30,857 nucleotides of DNA from an uncultured Rhodocyclaceae bacterium (GTDB lineage Bacteria > Pseudomonadota > Gammaproteobacteria > Burkholderiales > Rhodocyclaceae). The notes below the pieces were generated by a model, which was given only the letters and a program-made list of their open reading frames with translations, was not told the DNA's origin and did no database searches. The translations under genes and the position numbers were made by a program. The DNA lies in contig URNG01000024.1 in the NCBI GenBank assembly GCA_900549295.1, forward strand, positions 1 through 30,857. The letters run 5' to 3'. Within the stretch, counting starts at the first letter, position 1; each line of letters starts with the position of its first letter. Shown here one piece after another: positions 23,271-30,857 of this stretch.

Positions 23271-26065
23271 CACAGCGAACGGGCGATTTCCTGGATTTCG
23301 TACACTTCGAGCTGGTCGCCTTCCTGGATGTCGTTGTTACCGCGCAGCGACAGACCGCACTCGAAGTTGGAACGCACTTCCTTGACGTCGTCCTTGAAAC
23401 GCTTGAGGGAGTCGAGTTCGCCGTCCCACTGCACCACGTTGCCGCGCAAGAGGCGCACGCGCGAGGAGCGCTTGACCACGCCTTCCAGCACGTAGCAGCC
23501 GGCAATCGTGCCGACCTTGGAAACGTGGAACACCTGACGGATTTCCACCATGCCGGTGATCTGCTCGCGTTTTTCCGGAGCCAGCATGCCGGACAGGGCG
23601 GCTTTCACTTCTTCCACCGCGTCGTAGATCACGTTGTAGTAGCGGACATCGACGCCGAAATTCTCGGCCAGCTTGCGCGCGCCGCTTTCGGCGCGGATGT
23701 TGAAGCCGATGATGACCGCGCCGGAAGCCTGCGCCAGATTGACGTCGGATTCGGTGATCGCGCCGACACCGCCATGAATGACGTTGACCCGCACTTCCTC
23801 GTTGGAGAGTTTTTGCAGAGTCTGCACCAGGGCTTCCTGCGAACCCTGCACGTCGGCCTTGACCACCAGCGGCAGGGATTTGACTTCGCCTTCTTCCATT
23901 TGCTGGAACATGTTTTCCAGCTTGGCGGCCTGCTGCTTGGCGAGCTTCACGTCGCGGAACTTGCCCTGACGGAACAGGGCGATTTCACGCGCCTTCTTCT
24001 CGTCGGCCAGCACGATGGCTTCCTCGCCGGCTGCCGGCACATCCGACAGGCCGAGAATTTCCACCGGAATCGACGGCCCGGCGGCGTCGATCGGCTTGCC
24101 GTTTTCGTCCAGCATGGCGCGCACCTTGCCGAAAACCTGCCCGGCCAGCACGGTGTCGCCGCGCTTCAGGGTACCGGACTGCACCAGCATGGTCGCCACC
24201 ACGCCGCGCCCCTTGTCGAGGCTGGCTTCGATGATGAGCCCCTTGGCCGGCGCATCCTTGGCGGCCTTCAGTTCGAGCATTTCGGCCTGCAGCAACACCT
24301 GTTCGAGCAGTTCGTCGATGCCCGTGCCTTTCTTGGCGGATACCGGGCAGAACGGCGAATCGCCGCCGTATTCTTCCGGCACCACGCCTTCCGCCACCAG
24401 TTCCTGCTTGACGCGATCCGGGTTGGCTTCCGGCTTGTCGATCTTGTTCACCGCCACCACCAGCGGCACGCCGGCGGCCTTGGCGTGGTGGATGGCTTCC
24501 TTGGTCTGCGGCATCACGCCGTCATCGGCGGCCACCACCAGAATCACGATGTCTGTGGCCTTGGCGCCGCGCGCCCGCATCGCCGTGAAGGCTTCGTGGC
24601 CCGGCGTGTCGAGGAAGGTGATCATGCCGCGGTCGGTTTCGACGTGGTAGGCGCCGATGTGCTGCGTAATGCCACCGAATTCGCCGGACGCCACCTTGGC
24701 GCGGCGGATATGGTCGAGCAGCGAGGTCTTGCCGTGGTCGACGTGGCCCATCACGGTCACGACCGGCGCGCGCGGCTCCAGCACGACATCCTTGTGCTCG
24801 CTGCTGTCCTCGACCAGGAAGGCGTCCGGGTCGTCGAGCTTGGCGGCGAACGCCTTGTGGCCCATTTCCTCGACCAGGATCATGGCCGTTTCCTGATCCA
24901 GCACCTGGTTGATGGTGACCATCGAACCCATCTTCATCAGAGTCTTGATCAACTCGATGGCCTTGACCGACATCTTGTGGGCGAGATCGGCCACCGAGAT
25001 GGTTTCCGGCACATGCACTTCGCGCGCGACCGGTTCGGTCGGGGCCTGGAAACTGCCCTGGCCGTCGTCGGCGCGGGACGATTTCTTATGGCCGTGGCGG
25101 TTGTCCTTCCAGCCACCGGTATCGGCACTGCGCGTCTTGAGACCGCCCTTTTTCTTGCCGTCGTCGGCCTGGCGGCCCTTGTCGCCTTTTTCACCCTTCT
25201 TGACCCCGGCATCGGGGCGCTTGTGCAGGGTGCCTTTTTCGCCGCCTTCGGCGTTGCGCGCCTGCGCGGCGGCTTCCTTCTTCGCCTGCTCGGCTTCCTT
25301 GGCAGCGGCAGCGGCGGCTTCGGCCTGCTGGCGCATCTGCGCCAACTGGATTTCGCGGGCCTGTTTTTCCTTGAGTTCGCGCTCCTGGATTTCACGCAAA
25401 CGGTTGTGCCGGCGCGCTTCTTCCTCGCGCGCCTTGAGTTCTTTCTCGCCGATGATGGAAGCGCGATCCAGGGTGCGGCGCACCGGCGTCGGGCTGGCTT
25501 CCTTGATCTCGTTTTCTTCCGGTGCGGCGTCCGCTACCGGCTCGGTTTCTTCCTGCGCAGGAGCAGCTTCCGCTACCGCGACGGGTTCCGGTTCGGCCAC
25601 TGGCTCGACGGGCGCTGCCGGCGTTTCGGCAGCAGCTTCGATCACCGCTTCCGCGACGGCGCTTTCCGCTTCGGGCAGAGCGTTCTGGTCGATTTCCGGC
25701 GCGGTTTCGAGCGCGGCGTCGAGCAATTCGTCTTCGGCCGGCGGCTGCTCGCCGACGGTTTCCGGCGTATCGCGCTTGATCAGCACGCGCTTCTTGCGCA
25801 CCTCGACCTGCACCGTGCGGGCGCGGCCGTGCGCGTCCTTGGCCTTGATTTCCGAGGTGGATTTTCGGGTCAGGGTGATCTTGTTCTTCGGTTCGGCTTC
25901 GCCGTGCGAGCGGCGCAGGTAATCGAGCAGATTGGTCTTGTCCTGGTCGGTCAGGCTGTCGTCGTCGCCTGCCTTGCTTACGCCGGCGCGGGCCAGTTGT
26001 TCCAGGAGCGCCGTGACCGGCATTTTGAGTTCCGTCGCAAATTGCGAGACTGTCGTCGTTGACAT
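23270..26065 (-). CDS. infB: Translation initiation factor IF-2
   Basis: IF-2 is the GTPase that brings formyl-methionyl-tRNA to the 30S subunit and promotes subunit joining. From the ATG at 26065 it is 931 residues. Order: IF-2 N-terminal helical domain (~1-55), a second N-terminal region with basic stretches (~50-95), an Ala/Glu/Pro-rich linker and a long charged helix (~95-330) of low complexity, a second IF2N-type domain (~350-405), and the G domain with GHVDHGKT at 440-447, DTPGHEAF, NKIDKPEANPD and SAKKGTG. The C-terminal domains II, III and IV follow, ending GLSLRGNNDIQEGDQLEVYEIQEIARSL. A perfect ribosome-binding site fixes the start. It lies 17 bases after nusA. Confidence 0.97.
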   Translation of the reverse strand: MSTTTVSQFATELKMPVTALLEQLARAGVSKAGDDDSLTDQDKTNLLDYLRRSHGEAEPKNKITLTRKSTSEIKAKDAHGRARTVQVEVRKKRVLIKRDTPETVGEQPPAEDELLDAALETAPEIDQNALPEAESAVAEAVIEAAAETPAAPVEPVAEPEPVAVAEAAPAQEETEPVADAAPEENEIKEASPTPVRRTLDRASIIGEKELKAREEEARRHNRLREIQERELKEKQAREIQLAQMRQQAEAAAAAAKEAEQAKKEAAAQARNAEGGEKGTLHKRPDAGVKKGEKGDKGRQADDGKKKGGLKTRSADTGGWKDNRHGHKKSSRADDGQGSFQAPTEPVAREVHVPETISVADLAHKMSVKAIELIKTLMKMGSMVTINQVLDQETAMILVEEMGHKAFAAKLDDPDAFLVEDSSEHKDVVLEPRAPVVTVMGHVDHGKTSLLDHIRRAKVASGEFGGITQHIGAYHVETDRGMITFLDTPGHEAFTAMRARGAKATDIVILVVAADDGVMPQTKEAIHHAKAAGVPLVVAVNKIDKPEANPDRVKQELVAEGVVPEEYGGDSPFCPVSAKKGTGIDELLEQVLLQAEMLELKAAKDAPAKGLIIEASLDKGRGVVATMLVQSGTLKRGDTVLAGQVFGKVRAMLDENGKPIDAAGPSIPVEILGLSDVPAAGEEAIVLADEKKAREIALFRQGKFRDVKLAKQQAAKLENMFQQMEEGEVKSLPLVVKADVQGSQEALVQTLQKLSNEEVRVNVIHGGVGAITESDVNLAQASGAVIIGFNIRAESGARKLAENFGVDVRYYNVIYDAVEEVKAALSGMLAPEKREQITGMVEIRQVFHVSKVGTIAGCYVLEGVVKRSSRVRLLRGNVVQWDGELDSLKRFKDDVKEVRSNFECGLSLRGNNDIQEGDQLEVYEIQEIARSL

Positions 26066-26071
26066 GGTGTT

Positions 26072-26080
26072 ACCTCCTTT
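26072..26080 (-). promoter_or_regulatory. Strong ribosome-binding site of infB
   Basis: AAAGGAGGT on the minus strand, six bases before the ATG at 26065, is an almost complete anti-16S match. It rules out the upstream in-frame start that would begin MSKGGNT, because that start lies at the site itself. Confidence 0.88.
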
Positions 26081-26082
26081 GC

Positions 26083-27555
26083 TCACTCGAACCAGTGAGC
26101 GCGCGCCTTGAGGATCAGATCCTTGGCACGTTCTTCATCGATACCGGTCATTTCGGTCAGTTCGTCGACCGCCAGTTCCGCCAGATCATCACGCGTCTTG
26201 ATGTCGTTCTCGGCCAGACGGGCAGCCAGATCCTTGCTCATGCCTTCCAGACCGATCAGATCCTCGGCCACGCTTTCCAGTTTTTCCTCGGTGGCGATGG
26301 CTTCGGTGAGCAGGGCATTGCGCGCGCGATTGCGCAATTCGTTGACGATGTCCTCGTCCAGCCCGTCGATTTCCAGCATTTCGGCGAGCGGCACGTAGGC
26401 CACTTCTTCCAGCGTCGAGAAACCTTCCTCGATCAGCAGATCGGCCAGTTCCTCGTCGATGTCGAGCTTTTCCATGAAGGTGACGCGGGTCACGGCGTAT
26501 TCGGCTTCCGCCTTCTTGGCCGATTCGTCCTGCGTCATCAGGTTGATCGTCCAGCCCGTCAGTTCGGAGGCCAGACGCACGTTCTGGCCGCTGCGACCAA
26601 TGGCGATGGCGAGGTTGTCTTCATCGACCACCACGTCCATGGCGTGCTTTTCCTCATCGACCACGATGGAAGTGACTTCCGCCGGCGACAGCGCGCCGAT
26701 CACGAACTGCGCCGGGTCGGCTGACCACAGCACGATGTCGATGTTCTCGCCGCCGATTTCGTTGCGCACGGCGGTGACGCGCGAGCCGCGCAGGCCGACG
26801 CAGGTGCCGATCGGGTCGATGCGCGGGTCGTTCGACTTGACGGCGATCTTGGCGCGCAGACCGGGATCGCGGGCGCAGGCTTTCAATTCCATCAGGCCGT
26901 CGTCGATTTCCGGCACTTCCAGGGCGAACAGCTTGATGACGAATTCCGGCGCGGTGCGCGACAGGATGATCTGCGGCCCGCGCTGGCCGCGGTCGATGCG
27001 CAGCAGATAGGCGCGCACGCGGTCGCCGACGCGCAGGTTTTCCTTCGGAATCATCTGGTCGCGCGGCAGCATGGCTTCGATCTTGCCCGCTTCGACGATG
27101 GCGTTGCCGCGCTCCATGCGCTTGATGGTGCCGGAGACGACGAATTCCTTGCGCTCCAGGAAGTCCTGCAGAATCTGCTCGCGCTCGGCGTCGCGGATGC
27201 GTTGCAGGATCACCTGCTTGGCGGCCTGCGCGCCGATGCGACCGAAATCAATGGGTTCGAGCGATTCCTCGATGCAGTCGCCGACCTCGATCTCCGGGTC
27301 TTCCTTGAGGGCTTCCGACAGCGGCAGCTGCTGGTATTCATTGACGTATTCGTCATCGGCCACGATGAACCAGCGGCGGAAGGATTCGTAGTCGCCGGTA
27401 TTGCGGTCGATCGCCACGCGCACCTCGGCATCGTCATGGATGCGCTTCTTGGTCGCCGAAGCCAGGGCCATTTCCAGGGCGCCAAACACAATTTCCTTGC
27501 CCACGTTCTTCTCGCGGGCCAGGGCATCGACCAACAGTAACAATTCACGGCTCAT
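26083..27555 (-). CDS. nusA: Transcription termination/antitermination factor NusA
   Basis: NusA binds RNA polymerase and modulates pausing, intrinsic termination and rRNA antitermination. The 490-residue protein has the N-terminal polymerase-binding domain (~1-130, MSRELLLLVDALAREKNVGK), an S1 domain (~139-203), KH1 and KH2 (~230-370, including IDPIGTCVGLRGSRVTAVRNE and AIAIGRSGQNVRLASELTGW), and two acidic C-terminal repeats (~375-425 and ~440-490) as found in proteobacterial NusA. The ATG at 27555 is preceded by GGAG at a somewhat long distance (~13 bases). It sits between rimP (45 bases upstream) and infB, the standard arrangement. Confidence 0.97.
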   Translation of the reverse strand: MSRELLLLVDALAREKNVGKEIVFGALEMALASATKKRIHDDAEVRVAIDRNTGDYESFRRWFIVADDEYVNEYQQLPLSEALKEDPEIEVGDCIEESLEPIDFGRIGAQAAKQVILQRIRDAEREQILQDFLERKEFVVSGTIKRMERGNAIVEAGKIEAMLPRDQMIPKENLRVGDRVRAYLLRIDRGQRGPQIILSRTAPEFVIKLFALEVPEIDDGLMELKACARDPGLRAKIAVKSNDPRIDPIGTCVGLRGSRVTAVRNEIGGENIDIVLWSADPAQFVIGALSPAEVTSIVVDEEKHAMDVVVDEDNLAIAIGRSGQNVRLASELTGWTINLMTQDESAKKAEAEYAVTRVTFMEKLDIDEELADLLIEEGFSTLEEVAYVPLAEMLEIDGLDEDIVNELRNRARNALLTEAIATEEKLESVAEDLIGLEGMSKDLAARLAENDIKTRDDLAELAVDELTEMTGIDEERAKDLILKARAHWFE

Positions 27556-27600
27556 GGCTTGGGTATCTCCAGGATTTCAGTCGGGTATTCAGTTAAATCG

Positions 27601-28053
27601 TCAGTCAAATTGCGGCACCAGACGGGCCTTCTCGATGTTGTTGAACGCCAGCGTCACGTCTTCTTCCTTGCCGTCGGCCGACAGATGCAGGCCGACCTGG
27701 CCGTTCTCGCAGCCGAGCAGACGGCCCTGGAAGTTGCGGCGGTTGTTGTGCGGAATGCGCAGCTTGATCTGGACGATCTGCCCGGCAAAGCGGGCAAAAT
27801 CCGCTTCCTTCTTGACCACGCGGTCCAGTCCCGGCGAGGAGACTTCCAGCCGGTCGTAATCCACGTTCTCGACCTCGAACACGCGCGTCAGGTGGTTCGA
27901 CACGGTGGCGCAATCATCCACGTCGATGCCGCCCGCCTTTTCCGGCGCATCGATGAAAATGCGAATGGTGCGGCCGCGCGGCGACAGCTCGACGTCGACC
28001 AGCTCGAACCCCAGCCCGCTCACCGTCGTTTCCAATAGCGAATTCAGATCCAC
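27601..28053 (-). CDS. rimP: Ribosome maturation factor RimP
   Basis: RimP assists maturation of the 30S subunit. From the GTG at 28053 it is 150 residues and begins MDLNSLLETTVSGLGFELVDVEL, the usual family start; the frame is open a further nine codons to 28080. The N-terminal alpha/beta domain includes FIDAPEKAGGIDVDDCATVSNHL and LEVSSPGLDRVV, and the C-terminal SH3-like domain includes FQGRLLGCENGQV and NNIEKARLVPQFD. It is the first gene of the rimP-nusA-infB operon. Its ribosome-binding site is poor (GGGGTTGGG), which together with GTG suggests modest translation. Confidence 0.94.
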   Translation of the reverse strand: MDLNSLLETTVSGLGFELVDVELSPRGRTIRIFIDAPEKAGGIDVDDCATVSNHLTRVFEVENVDYDRLEVSSPGLDRVVKKEADFARFAGQIVQIKLRIPHNNRRNFQGRLLGCENGQVGLHLSADGKEEDVTLAFNNIEKARLVPQFD

Positions 28054-28085
28054 GAACCCAACCCCATTCCTGTGCGGCACAAATG

Positions 28086-28106
28086 AAAAGTGGGCGCAAC
28101 GCCCAC
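28086..28106 (-). terminator. Terminator-like hairpin in the rimP leader
   Basis: On the minus strand GTGGGCG, loop TTG, CGCCCAC is followed by TTTTC. It lies 33 bases before the rimP start and ~100 bases after the candidate promoter, so it could be an attenuator. Alternatively it is one of the GTGGGC-type palindromes that are dispersed in proteobacterial intergenic DNA. Confidence 0.6.
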
Positions 28107-28190
28107 CTTAGGAAAACAAGATGTCGGCAAACGCCGCCTTCCCCATCGCAAAACACAGGAAAGCAACGCTGCACTGAACTAAACCGCAGG

Positions 28191-28219
28191 ATTGTAACGG
28201 ATTTCCCCTTCTCCGCCAA
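28191..28219 (-). promoter_or_regulatory. Sigma-70-type promoter of the rimP-nusA-infB operon
   Basis: On the minus strand TTGGCG (28214-28219), a 17-base spacer, and TACAAT (28191-28196, five of six matches). It lies between the rluB stop and rimP and gives a leader of ~130 bases. Confidence 0.65.
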
Positions 28220-28234
28220 ACAGTTTTACGGCAC

Positions 28235-28253
28235 GGCGGGACTTCAGCCCGCC
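28235..28253 (-). repeat. REP-like palindrome across the rluB stop codon
   Basis: GGCGGG and CCCGCC pair around a seven-base loop that contains the rluB TGA. There is no T-run after it. The sequence resembles the GGCGGGCTGAAGCCCGCC-type extragenic palindromes; it may stabilise the 3' end of the upstream transcript. Confidence 0.45.
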
Positions 28254-29203
28254 TTTGCGCGGCTCGCGCCGAGTTCTTTCAGGAGGAATTTCACCTCGTT
28301 TTCCTCCAGTTCCTTGCAGCGGCCGCGCTTCAGTTGCGGCGGCAGCAGCACCGGCCCGTAGCGCACCCGCATCAGGCGGCTGACGGTGCAGCCGACGGCT
28401 TCGAACATCCGGCGCACTTCGCGGTTGCGGCCCTCGAAGAGCGTCACCTTGTACCAGCGGTTCGCCCCTTCGCCGCCGGCATCGGTCAGACTGGAAAAAT
28501 TCGCCGGGCCGTCTTCGAGTTCGACGCCGCTCAACAATTGTTTCTGCGCCACTTCGTCCAGTTCGCCCAGCACCCGCACGGCGTATTCGCGCACCAGTTG
28601 CGAGCTTGGGTGCATCAGTTTGTTGGCGAGTTCGCCCGAGTTGGTGAACAGCAGCAGCCCGGAGGTGTTGAAATCCAGGCGGCCGACGTTGATCCAGCGG
28701 CCGCCGCGCAGGCGCGGCAGGGCGGAAAACACCGAGGGACGGCCATCCGGGTCGTCGCGCGAGACGATTTCACCTTCCGGCTTGTGGTAGAGCAGCACGC
28801 GCGGCGCTCGGGTGCTGCCGGTAAAACGGATGTTGATGAGCCGCCCGCCGACCTTGACCTTGTCGGTCGGCACCACGCTCTGCCCGACGGTGGCGGTTTC
28901 GCCATTGACGCTGACCTTGCCGGCCGCGATCCAGCTTTCCATTTCGCGGCGCGAACCGACGCCGGCGGCGGCCAGCACCTTGTGCAGACGTTCCGGCTTG
29001 GCGGTGATGACCTGTCTGCCGTCGCGTCCGATCTGCCCCCGGTTGGCACGGCCCGTGGCGGGCTTGCCCCGGCGCGGGCGGGCGGGCGGTTTTTCGGCGG
29101 CGCTATCTGGAGCGGCCTCCGGGCGGGCGGCGGCGGAAGCGCCAGAAGAGGCGACTGGTGCGCGGAACGGCGTGCGTTTATTGGCTTTCGGGCCTTGGCT
29201 CAT
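28244..29203 (-). CDS. rluB: 23S rRNA pseudouridine-2605 synthase RluB
   Basis: This 319-residue enzyme of the RsuA/RluB/RluE/RluF group should convert U2605 of 23S rRNA. An N-terminal extension (~1-68) is rich in Ala, Pro, Arg and Lys and probably disordered. The S4 domain (~71-117) has RLHKVLAAAGVGSRREMESWIAAG, and the catalytic domain shows GRLDFNTSGLLLFTN with catalytic Asp177, then VREYAVRVLG and EGRNREVRRMFEAVG. The ATG has GGAG eight bases upstream. Its first 26 bases overlap the end of scpB, and scpB-rluB adjacency is common in proteobacteria. RluB rather than RsuA is inferred from sequence style and neighbours. Confidence 0.92.
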   Translation of the reverse strand: MSQGPKANKRTPFRAPVASSGASAAARPEAAPDSAAEKPPARPRRGKPATGRANRGQIGRDGRQVITAKPERLHKVLAAAGVGSRREMESWIAAGKVSVNGETATVGQSVVPTDKVKVGGRLINIRFTGSTRAPRVLLYHKPEGEIVSRDDPDGRPSVFSALPRLRGGRWINVGRLDFNTSGLLLFTNSGELANKLMHPSSQLVREYAVRVLGELDEVAQKQLLSGVELEDGPANFSSLTDAGGEGANRWYKVTLFEGRNREVRRMFEAVGCTVSRLMRVRYGPVLLPPQLKRGRCKELEENEVKFLLKELGASRAKAG

Positions 29204-29735
29204 GGTTTAACTCCAGCGTCTGACTGATCTGTTCCAGGGGCGGCAATTCGCTGACGCTGCGCAGCCCGAGATCGTCGAGAAATTGTTTGGTAGTGGCGAA
29301 CAAGGCGGGGCGGCCGGGCGTGTCGCGATGCCCGACGGCGTCGATCCAGCCGCGCTCCTCCAGGGTTTTGATTACATTGGTATTGACTGCGACGCCGCGT
29401 ATTTCCTCGATGTCGCCGCGCGTGACCGGCTGCCGGTAGGCAATGATAGCCAAGGTTTCCAGCACCGCGCGCGAATATTTCGGCGGCCGCTCGGGATTCA
29501 GGCGTTCCAGATACGGCAGGTATTCGGCGCGGGTGCGAAAACGCCAGCCGGAAGCCAGTTGCAGCAATTCCAGCGGACGCTCGGCCCAGTCACCGCGCAG
29601 TTCGTCGAGCAGCTTGCGCAGGGTGTCGTTGGAAAATTCCTCGTCGAACATCTTTTTCAGGTCGTGCACGGACATCGGCTCGCGCGCGGAAAGCAAGGCG
29701 GCTTCAAGGATTTTCTTGATCTGGCTGGTTTCCAT
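29178..29735 (-). CDS. scpB: Segregation and condensation protein ScpB
   Basis: ScpB is the kite subunit, which with kleisin ScpA and SMC forms the bacterial condensin. The ATG at 29735 gives 185 residues starting METSQIKKILEAALLSAREPMS, with GGGGAGGG just upstream; the frame extends further up but would only add low-complexity codons inside scpA. Two winged-helix domains are expected; AVLETLAIIAYRQPVTRGDIEEIRGV and TLEERGWIDAVGHRDTPGRPALFATT are characteristic. It overlaps the 3' end of scpA by 32 bases and the rluB start by 26, so the three are translationally coupled. No smc gene is in the window. Confidence 0.94.
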   Translation of the reverse strand: METSQIKKILEAALLSAREPMSVHDLKKMFDEEFSNDTLRKLLDELRGDWAERPLELLQLASGWRFRTRAEYLPYLERLNPERPPKYSRAVLETLAIIAYRQPVTRGDIEEIRGVAVNTNVIKTLEERGWIDAVGHRDTPGRPALFATTKQFLDDLGLRSVSELPPLEQISQTLELNHEPRPESQ

Positions 29736-30618
29736 CGCCCTCCCCTTCTGCTTCTGTCCCGGCTTCTGTCTCTGTTTCCAGCGTTTCTTCTGCCTCCCCC
29801 GTACGCAGGCGGATGTAAATCGGCGCAAAGGCTTCATCCTGCGTGATGCGGATCAGCTTTTCGCGGCCCAGTTCGAGCATGGCGATGAAATGCACCACCA
29901 GTCCCGGCGGCCCCATGCGCGGATCGAACAGGCGCTCGAACTGTACGAAACCGTCCGCTTCCTGCAAATGGCGCAGGATGATGCCCATGTGCTCGCGTAC
30001 CGACAGTTCCTCGCGGCTGATCTTGTGGTGACTTTTCAGCACCGCCTGGCGCAAGATCGCCTGCCAGGCGGCTTGCAAGTCGTCCACTGAGACTTCCGGC
30101 AGGCGCACCAGCAGCGATTTTTCGACCAGGGTATCGACCCAGTAGAAATCGCGCTCGGCCTGCGGCAATGCGTTCAGCTTCTGGCCGGCGAGCTTCATCT
30201 GCTCGTATTCCATCAGGCGGCGCACCAGTTCGGCGCGCGGGTCTTCCGCCTCGCTTTCGCCCGGCAGCTTGGGGCGCGGCAGCAGCATGCGCGACTTGAT
30301 TTCGATCAGCATCGCCGCCATCACCAGATATTCGGCGGCCAGTTCGAGGTTCTGCGCCCGCATCGCCTCGACGTAATCGAGATACTGACGGGTGAGCGGT
30401 GCCATCGGGATGTCGAGAATGTCGACGTTGGCCTTGCGGATCAGGTAGAGCAGGAGGTCGAGCGGGCCTTCAAAGGCATCCAGCATCACCGCCAGCGCGT
30501 CCGGCGGGATGTAGAGGTCTTGCGGCAGGGTTTCCAGCGGCTCGCCATAGATTCGCGCCACCGGCTCGAACAGAACCGCCGCCGGAATGGCTGCCGCCGG
30601 AATCTCCACCGCGTTCAT
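29704..30618 (-). CDS. scpA: Segregation and condensation protein ScpA (kleisin)
   Basis: The 304-residue kleisin bridges SMC heads. The N-terminal domain shows the family block FEGPLDLLLYLIRKANVDILDIPM followed by LTRQYLDYVEAM and YLVMAAMLIEIKSRMLLP. The middle is charged and linker-like, and the C-terminal winged-helix part contains VVHFIAMLELGREKLIRITQDEAFAPIYI. The last ~30 residues form an acidic Glu/Thr/Gly tail (ETLETETEAGTEAEGEGDG) which overlaps the scpB start; family members usually end shortly after the winged helix. The ATG overlaps the trpS stop (TGATG), so translation is coupled to trpS. Confidence 0.95.
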   Translation of the reverse strand: MNAVEIPAAAIPAAVLFEPVARIYGEPLETLPQDLYIPPDALAVMLDAFEGPLDLLLYLIRKANVDILDIPMAPLTRQYLDYVEAMRAQNLELAAEYLVMAAMLIEIKSRMLLPRPKLPGESEAEDPRAELVRRLMEYEQMKLAGQKLNALPQAERDFYWVDTLVEKSLLVRLPEVSVDDLQAAWQAILRQAVLKSHHKISREELSVREHMGIILRHLQEADGFVQFERLFDPRMGPPGLVVHFIAMLELGREKLIRITQDEAFAPIYIRLRTGEAEETLETETEAGTEAEGEGDGNQPDQENP

Positions 30619-30857
30619 CAGCGGTAATTCAGGCCCATGGCCGAGCGCACGTCGCGCATGGTGTCCTGCGCCAGCGCGCGCGCCTTGTCGCAGCCCTGCT
30701 CGACGATGGCGCGCAGGCGCGCCGGGTCGTCGATATAGGCTTGCGCCCGTTCGCGCATCGGTGCCAGTTCGCGCAGGATGCCCTCGATCACCGGCTGCTT
30801 GCAGTCCAGACAGCCGATAACGGCGGGGGGGGCGGCCCCGCCCCGGGCTGGTCGAGC
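30618..30857 (-). CDS. trpS: Tryptophanyl-tRNA synthetase, C-terminal fragment
   Basis: About 75 codons at the end of a class I aminoacyl-tRNA synthetase that charges tRNA-Trp. The readable part is IGCLDCKQPVIEGILRELAPMRERA, then DDPARLRAIVEQGCDKARALAQDTMRDVRSAMGLNYR, the common C-terminus of one TrpS subgroup. The gene continues beyond the window. Upstream of VIGCLDCK, the last ~37 bases of the window translate to an Ala/Pro/Gly string that does not fit the expected CRSAGIGCLDCK-type sequence, so the window edge is suspect. The TGA overlaps the scpA ATG. Confidence 0.85.
   Translation of the reverse strand, partial: ARPARGGAAPPAVIGCLDCKQPVIEGILRELAPMRERAQAYIDDPARLRAIVEQGCDKARALAQDTMRDVRSAMGLNYR

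Noticed and set aside
22591..23505. A separate 304-codon gene overlapping rbfA, infB and the truB start
   Set aside because: Only its final ~90 codons are meaningful, as the truB N-terminus; the rest is an alternative frame of rbfA and infB.
23525..26062. An 845-codon open frame on the plus strand opposite infB
   Set aside because: IF-2 is unambiguous on the minus strand. The antisense product is an unnatural mix of Gly, His, Arg and Phe; such long antisense frames are common in GC-rich genomes.

Overview
This GC-rich 30.9-kb window comes from the chromosome of a betaproteobacterium, most likely Rhodocyclales or a related Nitrosomonadales-type lineage. The evidence is the style of the NusA, PhaB, LolC/LolD and PhaC proteins, a class I polyhydroxyalkanoate (PHA) locus, the gene order lolC-lolD next to recJ, and a complete rimP-nusA-infB-rbfA-truB-rpsO-pnp operon. 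No tRNA, rRNA, CRISPR array, prophage, transposase or integrase was seen. Most of the window is ordinary core genome. The accessory-looking parts are the type I secretion genes at the left end and the PHA/alcohol dehydrogenase block.

Layout. (1) 1-4068, plus strand: the C-terminus of an RTX calcium-binding exoprotein, then its likely exporter, an HlyB-type ABC transporter with a degenerate C39 domain and an HlyD-type adaptor. No TolC-like gene follows. (2) 4069-4325: no gene, but a long imperfect inverted repeat. (3) 4326-6243, minus: lolD and one LolC/E permease for lipoprotein release. (4) 6355-9095, plus: an RpfE-like protein and recJ, closed by a terminator. (5) 9180-13113, minus: a zinc alcohol dehydrogenase, phaB and phaC (PHA synthesis). 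(6) 13199-16627: a small membrane protein, a minus-strand SLC13-type transporter with two RCK_C domains, and a membrane GGDEF diguanylate cyclase. (7) 16666-19199: pgeF and rluD on the minus strand, divergent from bamD, with start codons that overlap. (8) 19299-28053, minus: the translation/RNA operon rimP-nusA-infB-rbfA-truB-rpsO-pnp, with a recognisable promoter and leader before rimP. (9) 28244-30857, minus: trpS (partial), scpA, scpB and rluB, tightly packed with overlapping ends.

The genes form coherent work units: protein export (RTX/HlyB/HlyD), outer-membrane biogenesis (LolCD, BamD), carbon storage (PhaC/PhaB), ribosome and RNA metabolism (RimP, NusA, IF-2, RbfA, TruB, S15, PNPase, RluB, RluD), and chromosome segregation (ScpA/ScpB).

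I did not find a convincing undescribed system. The most notable anomaly is in truB: about 64 extra bases directly after the catalytic-Asp motif shift the reading frame. The extra sequence is G/C-homopolymer rich and looks like a poorly matching second copy of the flanking sequence, so an assembly junction is at least as likely as a real mutation. The last ~35 bases of the window, inside trpS, look similarly unreliable.
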